From an uncultured Paracoccaceae bacterium (GTDB lineage: Bacteria > Pseudomonadota > Alphaproteobacteria > Rhodobacterales > Rhodobacteraceae), in assembly GCA_947494445.1 (NCBI GenBank), contig CANLVD010000003.1:372001-436000 (forward strand): 64,000 bases of DNA, in the 5' to 3' direction. Below, piece by piece: positions 54,574-62,431 of this stretch. The notes beneath the pieces are model-generated. The model was given only the letters and a program-made list of their open reading frames with translations. It was not told the DNA's origin and searched no databases. Each line of letters starts with the position of its first letter. Position 1 is the first letter of the stretch. Position numbers and translations under genes: made by a program.

Positions 54574-55239
54574 ATGGGCGGGCTGACCTCGCTCATCCGC
54601 CGCGACCTGACGCTGGCATTCCGCGCTGGTGGTGGTGCCGGACAAGGGCTTGCCTTCTTTCTGATCGTGACCTTGCTGGTGCCTTTCGGCGTCGGCCCGA
54701 ACCCGGATATTCTGGCAGTGGTCGCACCCGGCACGCTCTGGATCGGTGCGCTTCTGTCAGCCCTTTTGTCGCTCGACCGGATGTTTCAGGCCGATTTCGA
54801 GGATGGCACATTGGACATCCTCGCACTCTCGCCCATCCCGATGGAAAGCCTCGTGGCGGCCAAGGCGCTTGCCCATTGGCTGACGACGGGCCTGCCGCTT
54901 ACCTGCCTTGCGCCTCTTCTCGCGATCACCCTGAACCTGCCGGTGGAGGCCTTTGTCTGGCTGATCGCCTCGCTTGCCATCGGCACGCTCGGCCTCAGCT
55001 TTCTGGGTGCGTTCGGTGCCTCCCTGACCGTGGGGCTCAGACGCGGCGGGCTAATCCTCTCGGTGCTGGTGCTGCCACTTTACATTCCGACACTCATTTT
55101 CGGGGCCAGATGCGTCTCGCTCGCCGCAGGTGGCGAGGATCCGTTGACAGCCCTTGCCCTGCTTGCAGGTCTGTCCCTTTTCATCGTCGCCATGACACCC
55201 TTTGCCGCTGCCGCCGCTTTGAAAGTGCAGTTGTCCTGA
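54574..55239 (+). CDS. ccmB: Cytochrome c biogenesis heme-exporter permease CcmB
   Basis: The 221-residue integral membrane protein has about six spans and the CcmB pattern (LIRRDLTLAFRAGGGAGQGLAFFLIV, and a PLYIPTLIFG segment). It partners CcmA. In other Rhodobacteraceae ccmC, ccmD and ccmG usually follow (the hel genes of R. capsulatus), but here the next gene is a convergent aminotransferase just 5 bases away. Confidence 0.94.
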   Translation: MGGLTSLIRRDLTLAFRAGGGAGQGLAFFLIVTLLVPFGVGPNPDILAVVAPGTLWIGALLSALLSLDRMFQADFEDGTLDILALSPIPMESLVAAKALAHWLTTGLPLTCLAPLLAITLNLPVEAFVWLIASLAIGTLGLSFLGAFGASLTVGLRRGGLILSVLVLPLYIPTLIFGARCVSLAAGGEDPLTALALLAGLSLFIVAMTPFAAAAALKVQLS

Positions 55240-55244
55240 GCCGC

Positions 55245-56336
55245 TCAGCCCAGAGCCTTCAGCGCCTCCGGCAAGACTTCGGCAAAGACATCCAGATCAC
55301 GGTCAGGCGCTGCAGTCACCCGAATGCAGCGATCCTGCGGTGCCACAAAGGGCATGCGCACAAAGACGCCCCTTGCGACCAGTTCGGCCAGCAGCGCGCG
55401 GGCATGATCCCCGTCCCGCCCGCAATCCAGCGTCACGAAATTCGTGGCCGACGGCAGGGCAACCAGCCCATGTTTAGTCGCAATTTCCGCAATCCGCACC
55501 CGCGCCGCGGCCACATCCTCCAGCACCCGCGTCAGCCAGTCCTGATCCGCCAGTGCCGCCATGGCCCCTGCCTGCGCCACCCGGCCGACGCCGAAATGAT
55601 TGCGCACCCGGTTGAACGCCGCGATCAGATCCGGCGCGCCAAGACAATAGCCCACCCGCAACCCGGCCAACCCGTAAGCCTTGGAAAACGTCCGCATCCG
55701 GATCACATTTTCCGGCAGTTCCGCGGGCACCGCGCCTTCGGGCGCAAAATCGCTATAGGCTTCATCCAGACACAAGACGCACTCCGCCGGCAATGCACGC
55801 GCAAACCCCTCAATCTCGGCAGCGCTCAACCAGGTGCCCATCGGATTGTCGGGGTTTGCCAGATAAACCAACCGCGCGCCCGTGCGCTTCACCGCCTCAA
55901 GCAGCGCATCCGGGTCTTCCCGGTCGTCGCGATAGGGCACCATCTCAAGCTGCCCGCCAAAGCCTGTCACATGATAGTTGAACGTCGGATAAGCCCCGCT
56001 TGAGGTCACGACCACATCGCCCTCCGCCACAAGCAGACGCACCAGATACCCCAAAAGGCCATCGATCCCTTCGCCAACCATGATCCGGTCAGCCTGCACC
56101 CCGTGATGCACAGCCAATGCCTGACGCAGATCGAACACCTCCGGGTCCCCATACATCCACGTCTGACCTGCAGCTTCGGCCATCGCCTCAACCGCCTTTG
56201 GCGAGGGCCCAAACACACTTTCATTGGCCCCCAGACGCGCCCGAAACGCCTGCCCCATCGCCCGCTCCTGAGTTTCCGGCCCGACAAAGGGCACCGATGG
56301 CGGCAGGCGGTCGGCAAGCGGGGTCAAACGGTACAT
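55245..56336 (-). CDS. HisC-like PLP-dependent aminotransferase
   Basis: The 363-residue fold-type I enzyme has the cofactor Lys in RTFSKAYGLAGLRVGY, the NPDNPMGTW motif and a LDEAYSDFA segment. It resembles histidinol-phosphate aminotransferase, though such sequences also include aromatic and other transaminases. The true hisC may lie elsewhere. The start at 56336 (MYRLTPLADRL) has GGAGCTGCC upstream; the longer frame is not family-like. Confidence 0.85.
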   Translation of the reverse strand: MYRLTPLADRLPPSVPFVGPETQERAMGQAFRARLGANESVFGPSPKAVEAMAEAAGQTWMYGDPEVFDLRQALAVHHGVQADRIMVGEGIDGLLGYLVRLLVAEGDVVVTSSGAYPTFNYHVTGFGGQLEMVPYRDDREDPDALLEAVKRTGARLVYLANPDNPMGTWLSAAEIEGFARALPAECVLCLDEAYSDFAPEGAVPAELPENVIRMRTFSKAYGLAGLRVGYCLGAPDLIAAFNRVRNHFGVGRVAQAGAMAALADQDWLTRVLEDVAAARVRIAEIATKHGLVALPSATNFVTLDCGRDGDHARALLAELVARGVFVRMPFVAPQDRCIRVTAAPDRDLDVFAEVLPEALKALG

Positions 56337-56420
56337 CTGGCAGCTCCGGTTCTTGAAAATGGGGAGAAACCACCCGGTTTTCCCCTGATATTGCAACAGT
56401 TCCCAGTCTAGGTCAGGCGC

Positions 56421-56609
56421 ATGAGCAACACCAGTAACCAGTCCCGCAAAGGTCTCAGCCGGCGCGGATTTTTGGCCACCGGGGCTGCCGCGATTAGCCT
56501 CCGCGCAGCCCCGTCTTTGGTCCGGCACATCGCCAGCAAGCGCGTCACTCACCTCTATATCGACAAAGCCACCGGCATGATGCGCCTTGTGGACAAGCTA
56601 GCGCCGTAA
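56421..56609 (+). CDS. Small protein with twin-arginine signal
   Basis: The 62-residue frame has SRRGFLATGAAAISL, a good Tat motif and hydrophobic stretch, followed by a basic and hydrophilic tail ([22 protein letters not shown]). Real Tat-exported proteins are usually larger, but small ones occur. Its 3' end overlaps the convergent exporter gene by 12 bases. The ribosome-binding site is weak. Confidence 0.45.
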   Translation: MSNTSNQSRKGLSRRGFLATGAAAISLRAAPSLVRHIASKRVTHLYIDKATGMMRLVDKLAP

Positions 56610-57773
56610 CAGCGCCAGCACCGTCAACACGCCACAGATCACCATCGTCGCGCTGATCGCCCGGTGCGAGCCGTCGTGCAACCCCACCGCAATCGCCGCA
56701 CCAAAGGCTCCGCACAGCATCAGCAGGCACCCCAGAACCGAGGCCGCAAACCCCGGCATGTCGCCCGCGGTCTCCATCGCGTAAGCCTGCCCCCATGGCA
56801 GCGCCATGCCAAGCGCATAGACATAGACGCTGACCCCTGCCCAGAACAGCCAAAGCGGTGGTGTGGTGATCCAGAACACCACCTGAATGGCCACGGCGAT
56901 ACAGACGCAGACCAGCAGAACCTGCCCCAGACGCTCCATCCCGATCCGGGCCACCAGATGCCGCAACGTCAGAATGCCGATCAGCAGAAACACCGCTGCA
57001 ACCGCAAACAGCGGACCAAAGGCTGTCGGGCCAAGACCATAAGCCTCTTCCACCACCACAGCGCCTGACGACAGAAGCGAGGCATAGCCCGCAAAGCAAA
57101 ACCCGGACGCACAGACCCCCACCAGAAACGCCCGCGCGCCAAACAGCACCCGCAGCCCGTGGCGCAGGAACCCAAGGCTCATCCGCTCGGGCCGCAGCTT
57201 TGGCACCGTCTCCTGACCGTGACGCAGCCACATCACCAGAAGCGACAGCGACAAGGCCAGCAGCACCGCAAAACAGGCCCGCCAATCCACCCATGTCAGC
57301 AGAAACGCCCCGACAATCGGCGCAATCAGCGGGGCGATGGACGTGACCGCCATTTGCACCGACATCAGCCGCGCCAGTACCGGGCCACTGGCAATGTCCC
57401 GGCAGATCGCCCGCGCCATCACGGGTGCACCGGCCATGGCGCCCTGCACCAGCCGCAGGACGACCAGCCACCAGAACCCGGGGGCAAAGGCACAACCGAT
57501 GGTCGCCAGCGAAAACCCGATCAGTGAATAGGTCAGCGCCGGTTTGCGCCCGTAAGCGTCCGAGATCAGACCCCAGCCAAGCTGCCCGACACCGTAACCG
57601 ATCAGATAGGCCCCGATGGTCAGGGCCGCGAAACGCTCATCCACACCGAAATCCCGGGCGATCGCACCGGTCGCGGGCAGGATGATGTCAATCGAGATCG
57701 CCGTCAGCGTCGCCAGACCGGACAAAAGCACCACAAAGGCGGGTTGGTCGATCAGGCGACGGGCATCATCCAA
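56598..57773 (-). CDS. Bcr/CflA-family multidrug exporter
   Basis: The 391-residue major facilitator protein has about 12 membrane segments and the antiporter-type motif ([18 protein letters not shown], about 63-80), fitting the Bcr/CflA drug:H+ subgroup. The start overlaps the valS stop by 8 bases, so it is cotranscribed with valS. The substrate is unknown. Confidence 0.9.
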   Translation of the reverse strand: MDDARRLIDQPAFVVLLSGLATLTAISIDIILPATGAIARDFGVDERFAALTIGAYLIGYGVGQLGWGLISDAYGRKPALTYSLIGFSLATIGCAFAPGFWWLVVLRLVQGAMAGAPVMARAICRDIASGPVLARLMSVQMAVTSIAPLIAPIVGAFLLTWVDWRACFAVLLALSLSLLVMWLRHGQETVPKLRPERMSLGFLRHGLRVLFGARAFLVGVCASGFCFAGYASLLSSGAVVVEEAYGLGPTAFGPLFAVAAVFLLIGILTLRHLVARIGMERLGQVLLVCVCIAVAIQVVFWITTPPLWLFWAGVSVYVYALGMALPWGQAYAMETAGDMPGFAASVLGCLLMLCGAFGAAIAVGLHDGSHRAISATMVICGVLTVLALLRR

Positions 57774-60663
57774 GAGCGGCCAACCGCTCCAGACCGGCTT
57801 TCAGGTTTGCGGCCTCCTCTTCAGCCACTGCAAGACGCGTGCGCTGCTCGGCCACCACAGCCTCGGGCGCCTGCGACAGGAACTTTTCATTGCTGAGCTT
57901 GCCTGACAGACCACCGATCTCCTTGGTCAGCTTGGCCATCGACTTTTCCAGCCGCGCCCGTTCCGCGGCCACATCGATCAGATCGGCCAATGGCAGGCAG
58001 AACACACCGCCCTTGACCGGCAGGGTCACCGCCCCTTTCGGTGCCGCATCCGCGCTCTGGAAGTCCGAGACGCGGGCAAGGCGTTCCACAAGCGCACGGT
58101 TGCGCTCAAGCGCTGCCTGCCCGGCGGCATCCAGTTCCAACTCGATCAGCGGAATTTTGGCACCCGCGGGCACCCGCAACTCCGTGCGGGTCGAGCGGAT
58201 CGCCTCGATCAGCCCGATCACCCATGTCATCTCGGCATCCGCATCTGCATCCACCAGATCGCTGACCGCATAGTCGGGCCATGTGGCGTGAACCAGCATC
58301 CCGTCGCGCTTGGCCAGACCCTTCCAAAGCTCTTCGGTGATGAACGGCATCACCGGGTGCAGCAGGATCAGACACTGGTCAATCGCCCAGGCCATGGTCG
58401 CGCGTGTCTCGGCCACAATGTCCGGGTCATCGGACTGCAACAACGGCTTGGCAAATTCCACATACCAGTCACAGACCTTGCCCCAGACATGGGCGTAAAG
58501 TGCATTGGCCGCATCGTTGAACCGGTAGGCCGCAAGGGCTGCATCCACGGCCTCGCGCACCTTTGCGGTCTCCCCGATGATCCACTTGTTGGCGGTCTGG
58601 GTTGCGGGATTTTTGAGGTATGAAAGAGTTATGGAAGAGTTATGAAAGAGTTCTTCGCCAAAACACTCGTTCATCTCGGCAAAACGCGCCGCATTCCACA
58701 GCTTTGTACCGAAGTTCCGATAGCCCTGAATGCGGTCTGTAGACAGCTTCAGATCACGCCCCATGGCCGCCATCGCGGTCAGCGTGAAGCGCACAGCATC
58801 TGCGCCATATTCATCGATCAGATCCAGCGGGTCGAGCACGTTGCCCAACGATTTGGACATCTTCTTGCCCTTCTCGTCGCGCACCAGCGCGTGAACATAG
58901 ACCGTGTCAAACGGGATATCATCGACCGTCTCAAGCTGCATCATCATCATCCGGGCGACCCAGAAAAAGATGATGTCAAATCCGGTGATCAGCACGGAAG
59001 TCGGGAAATAACGCTGCAATTCCGGTGTGTTATCCGGCCAGCCCAATGTGCCGATCGGCCAGAGCCCAGACGAGAACCACGTGTCGAGCACGTCCGGATC
59101 GCGGGTCAATGCCTTGCCGCCCGCCTGTGCTGAGGCCTCAGCCTCGGACATCGCGCAATACTGGTTGCCATCCTCATCATACCAAACCGGCACCTGATGG
59201 CCCCACCACAGCTGGCGCGAGATGCACCACGGCTCGATGTTCTCCATCCAGTGGTAATAGACCTTCTTGTCCTGTTCGGGCAGGATTTGCGTGCGGCCCG
59301 ACTTCACCGCTTCCAAAGCAGGCCCTGCCAGTGTTTCAGCATCGACAAACCACTGATCGGTCAGCATTGGCTCGATCACGGTTTTTGATCTGTCTCCAAA
59401 GGGTTGCATGATTTTCTTCTTTTCGACGAGCGGTGTTTCAACACCCTCCTCATCGGCCACCATCACCGCCAGACCCTCATCGGTGATGTCAGCCACAACC
59501 CGCTTGCGCGCCTCGAACCGGTCCAGCCCGCGATAGGCCTCGGGCACCAGATTGATCGCATCGATCTCCGCCTCCGACATCTCCGCGCCTTCACGGATTG
59601 CCTGCGCCTTGGCAGCCTCAGCCGCATAACCCACACCATCGGCGCGCATCGCCCCACGGGTGTCCATCAGACGGTAACACGGGATGTTGCCGCGCTTGGC
59701 CACGCCATAATCGTTGAAGTCATGCGCGCCCGTAATCTTCACAGCGCCCGAACCGAAATCGGGGTCCGGATACTCGTCCGTTATGATCGGGATCAGTCGC
59801 CGGTGCTCTTTCGGACCAACCGGAATTTCGCAGAGTTTTCCGACAATTGGCGCATAGCGCGCGTCATCAGGATGGACCGCAACCGCACCGTCACCCAGCA
59901 TCGTTTCAGGCCGGGTTGTCGCGATTGAGATGTAGTTGCGCATCTCGCGGAAGGTCACACCCCCGTCTTCGTCTTTCTCCAAATACTCATACTCCGCCCC
60001 ATCCGCGAGCGGGTACTTGAAATGCCACATATGCCCATCAACCTCGAGGTTTTCGACCTCAAGGTCCGAGATCGCAGTCTCGAAGTGGGGATCCCAGTTG
60101 ACCAGCCGCTTGCCCCGGTAAATCAGTCCCTTGTTGTAAAGATCGACAAAAACCTTAATGACCGCATCGTGGAAATTTGGCGCACCCGATCCCGCATCGG
60201 GATCCCCCGGCGCACCGCCCATGGTAAAGGCTTCCCGGTCCCAGTCACAGGATGCACCCAGCCGTTTCAGCTGGCCGATGATGTTGCCGCGTGACTTCTT
60301 CTTCTGCTCCCAAACCCGGTCAATGAAGGCCTCACGCCCCATCTCGCGCCGCCCCGGATTGCCCTCAGCAGCCAGTTCCCGCTCAACCACCATCTGGGTC
60401 GCAATCCCTGCGTGATCGGTCCCGGGCTGCCACAGCGTGTCGAACCCGCGCATCCGGTGCCAGCGGATCAGGATGTCCTGCAAGGTGTTGTTGAACGCAT
60501 GGCCCATGTGCAGATTGCCCGTCACATTGGGCGGTGGGATCATAATCGAAAATGTCTCGTCACGGCTCTTGTTGGCACCTGCCCGAAACGCCCCGCCCTG
60601 CTCCCAGGCGGCATAGATCGCAGCCTCTGAGGCCGTTGCATCGAAGTTTTTTTCCATCGCCAT
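57766..60663 (-). CDS. valS: Valyl-tRNA synthetase
   Basis: The 965-residue class I enzyme has the HIGH-like [14 protein letters not shown] motif (about 39-52), the editing (CP1) domain and KMSKS as [10 protein letters not shown]. Helical anticodon and C-terminal coiled-coil domains follow ([22 protein letters not shown]). An 11-bp repeat inserts [11 protein letters not shown] at about 671-681 in the C-terminal half (see 58620-58652). The ATG at 60663 has AAGGA eight bases upstream. It is followed by an overlapping exporter gene. Confidence 0.97.
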   Translation of the reverse strand: MAMEKNFDATASEAAIYAAWEQGGAFRAGANKSRDETFSIMIPPPNVTGNLHMGHAFNNTLQDILIRWHRMRGFDTLWQPGTDHAGIATQMVVERELAAEGNPGRREMGREAFIDRVWEQKKKSRGNIIGQLKRLGASCDWDREAFTMGGAPGDPDAGSGAPNFHDAVIKVFVDLYNKGLIYRGKRLVNWDPHFETAISDLEVENLEVDGHMWHFKYPLADGAEYEYLEKDEDGGVTFREMRNYISIATTRPETMLGDGAVAVHPDDARYAPIVGKLCEIPVGPKEHRRLIPIITDEYPDPDFGSGAVKITGAHDFNDYGVAKRGNIPCYRLMDTRGAMRADGVGYAAEAAKAQAIREGAEMSEAEIDAINLVPEAYRGLDRFEARKRVVADITDEGLAVMVADEEGVETPLVEKKKIMQPFGDRSKTVIEPMLTDQWFVDAETLAGPALEAVKSGRTQILPEQDKKVYYHWMENIEPWCISRQLWWGHQVPVWYDEDGNQYCAMSEAEASAQAGGKALTRDPDVLDTWFSSGLWPIGTLGWPDNTPELQRYFPTSVLITGFDIIFFWVARMMMMQLETVDDIPFDTVYVHALVRDEKGKKMSKSLGNVLDPLDLIDEYGADAVRFTLTAMAAMGRDLKLSTDRIQGYRNFGTKLWNAARFAEMNECFGEELFHNSSITLSYLKNPATQTANKWIIGETAKVREAVDAALAAYRFNDAANALYAHVWGKVCDWYVEFAKPLLQSDDPDIVAETRATMAWAIDQCLILLHPVMPFITEELWKGLAKRDGMLVHATWPDYAVSDLVDADADAEMTWVIGLIEAIRSTRTELRVPAGAKIPLIELELDAAGQAALERNRALVERLARVSDFQSADAAPKGAVTLPVKGGVFCLPLADLIDVAAERARLEKSMAKLTKEIGGLSGKLSNEKFLSQAPEAVVAEQRTRLAVAEEEAANLKAGLERLAALG
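58620..58652. repeat. 11-bp tandem repeat inside valS
   Basis: Three units lie head to tail: ATGAAAGAGTT (58620-58630), ATGGAAGAGTT (58631-58641) and ATGAAAGAGTT (58642-58652). The array is 33 bp, so the valS frame is kept. It is nearly identical to the array in the sufC leader (30049-30081). Confidence 0.88.
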
Positions 60664-60735
60664 GGCGTGCATCCTTGAAGCGGTCAATCGCAGTTGACGC
60701 ATCCATTATAGGCTTGTGCCACGAAGGGAAAGACC

Positions 60736-61356
60736 TCAGGCGCGTTGAGCCACAAGGCCGGCGTCGACCAGCGGCATCTGCACGCCCGGCCGAACCACTG
60801 CCTCGTCGTAAGGACGACGCGCAAACACTTCGCGCACCATGGGCGCAAAATGCTCTATCGGCAGGGTATCATAGTCGGGATCAAAGCTTGACTGATCCCA
60901 GCGCTCGCAGAATTGAGCGCAGTCCCCAAAATAGGGACTGTCACGGTACTGATCCCGCTTGTCGGGGTTTGCCCCCACATGCTTGGCATAATAGATCAGT
61001 TGAAAATCCCCATGTTTTTCAACGACCCAGGTGCATTGTTCGCGCACGAATGGCTTCAGGATCGCGGCTGCATATTCGTCATGATTGTACGGGGCAAAGA
61101 TGTCCCCGATGTCATGCAGAAGTGCGGAGACGATCCAGTCGATGTCCGCCCCGTCCCGCCAGGCCCGCGTGGCCGATTGCAGCGAATGGCCAAGGCGCGT
61201 GACCTTGTAGCCTGACAGACCCTCATCCAGATTGACCAGCGCACTCAGCAGGCGGTCCGCGGTTCCTTTGGTGTATTCGACCTCATGCTCGGTCAGAAAG
61301 GCGTAATCCTCCCGGTCGCCGTCCTTCATCTGGGTGAATTTGACGTGATCCATCAT
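60736..61356 (-). CDS. HD-domain oxygenase-like protein (PhnZ/TmpB-like)
   Basis: The 206-residue HD-domain protein has putative metal ligands His57 (GHSLQ), His81/Asp82 (LLHDIGD), His92 (YNHDE), His115 (EKHGDF) and Asp154 (RWDQSSFDP). This matches the mixed-valent diiron oxygenase class that includes PhnZ and TmpB, which cleave hydroxylated phosphonates. It overlaps the 2OG-dioxygenase gene by an ATGA. The enzyme could also be a plain HD hydrolase, so the substrate is inferred from the pairing. Confidence 0.85.
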   Translation of the reverse strand: MMDHVKFTQMKDGDREDYAFLTEHEVEYTKGTADRLLSALVNLDEGLSGYKVTRLGHSLQSATRAWRDGADIDWIVSALLHDIGDIFAPYNHDEYAAAILKPFVREQCTWVVEKHGDFQLIYYAKHVGANPDKRDQYRDSPYFGDCAQFCERWDQSSFDPDYDTLPIEHFAPMVREVFARRPYDEAVVRPGVQMPLVDAGLVAQRA

Positions 61357-62246
61357 TGCACCGTTCCTTGCGCATACATCGCTACTGCCTGCTCTGCCCC
61401 TTGGGACAATGCGGTCGATTGAGCTTTGAGGATTTCCTCGTAAAGCGCAAGGGAAGCTGCAGAGAAATTCGTCACTGGCGGGGCAATATGCACCAGATTG
61501 CGCGCCCGGTCCGCACCCCTTGCGAGCATGGCATAATCCGTTTGGCCAACCTGTTGCTGAACAGACGGCGTGATGTAGCGGATGGCCACGGCGATGCGCC
61601 GGTCATCAGATGTGTTCGGGCCGGACCCATGGATCATCAACCCGTGATGCAGGCTCATCTCTCCGGGTGCGATCTCGGCTGCGACCTTGTCCTCGTCCTT
61701 AACATCAACCGCGATTTCCTGACCGCGGCTGAGCAGATTGTCAGGTGAAAACGTGTCTGCATGTGGCAGGATCGGGTTCTTGTGAGAGCCTTGGACAAAA
61801 TCCATGCAGCCCGACGCTTTGGTCACTGGCGAAAGTGCGATCCACGCGGTCAGTTGATCGGACGTCTCGCCCAAGCCCCAGTAAGTCAGATCCTGATGCA
61901 TGGAGACAATCGCCTTTGTGCCTGCTTCCTTGATGAAGAACTCCACCGACCAGATCATCAGATCGGGGCCCAGCAGACTTTCAACAACATCCAGAACGCG
62001 CGGGTCCCGGGCGATGCGCGCTGCCAAGGGCATCACGCATTGGGCATTGACGCGCTTGTACTGCGATAGTGGTCGAGGCAGGCCATTGTCGAGCCACTTG
62101 GCCTCAAGGGCTTCCAATTCAGCCCTCAACCGGGCTGTTTCATCCGCTCCAAAAACCGGGACCGGAAACAGATACCCGTCGCGCCAGTACGACTTCACCT
62201 GATGGTCTTCCAGAACACCACCTGAGACATTTGCACCTTGCATCAT
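61353..62246 (-). CDS. Phytanoyl-CoA-dioxygenase-like 2-oxoglutarate/Fe(II) dioxygenase (PhnY/TmpA-like)
   Basis: The 297-residue protein has the Fe(II) ligands of this family as MHQD (His117, Asp119) and a distal His in LMIHGSGPN (His206). Arg216/Arg217 are placed to hold 2-oxoglutarate. PhyH-family enzymes hydroxylate many substrates. PhnY and TmpA hydroxylate aminoethyl- and trimethylammonioethyl-phosphonate, with a downstream HD oxygenase to cleave the product. Here the downstream gene is such an HD protein, overlapping by 4 bases. The start at 62246 has AAAGGA upstream. Confidence 0.88.
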   Translation of the reverse strand: MMQGANVSGGVLEDHQVKSYWRDGYLFPVPVFGADETARLRAELEALEAKWLDNGLPRPLSQYKRVNAQCVMPLAARIARDPRVLDVVESLLGPDLMIWSVEFFIKEAGTKAIVSMHQDLTYWGLGETSDQLTAWIALSPVTKASGCMDFVQGSHKNPILPHADTFSPDNLLSRGQEIAVDVKDEDKVAAEIAPGEMSLHHGLMIHGSGPNTSDDRRIAVAIRYITPSVQQQVGQTDYAMLARGADRARNLVHIAPPVTNFSAASLALYEEILKAQSTALSQGAEQAVAMYAQGTVQ

Positions 62247-62356
62247 CCGTTGTTCCTTTCGCTCATGGAGAAAGCCTGCTGGGCCAAAACCACCCGGGCA
62301 TGCCAAAGCGCGACAGCTTTTGGTCGCAATCTGGATGCTTTGGGCGAAGTTCGCGG

Positions 62357-62384
62357 TTTACCGGACGCGTGAAAACACTATTCT
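62357..62384 (+). promoter_or_regulatory. Candidate promoter for CoxL-like gene
   Basis: TTTACC at 62357-62362 and TATTCT at 62379-62384 are 16 bases apart in the 185-base divergent spacer. The match to consensus is moderate. Confidence 0.35.
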
Positions 62385-62431
62385 GTACGAGGAAAAGACC
62401 TCTCCCCCTGCCTGCTGGAAGGACCATCACC

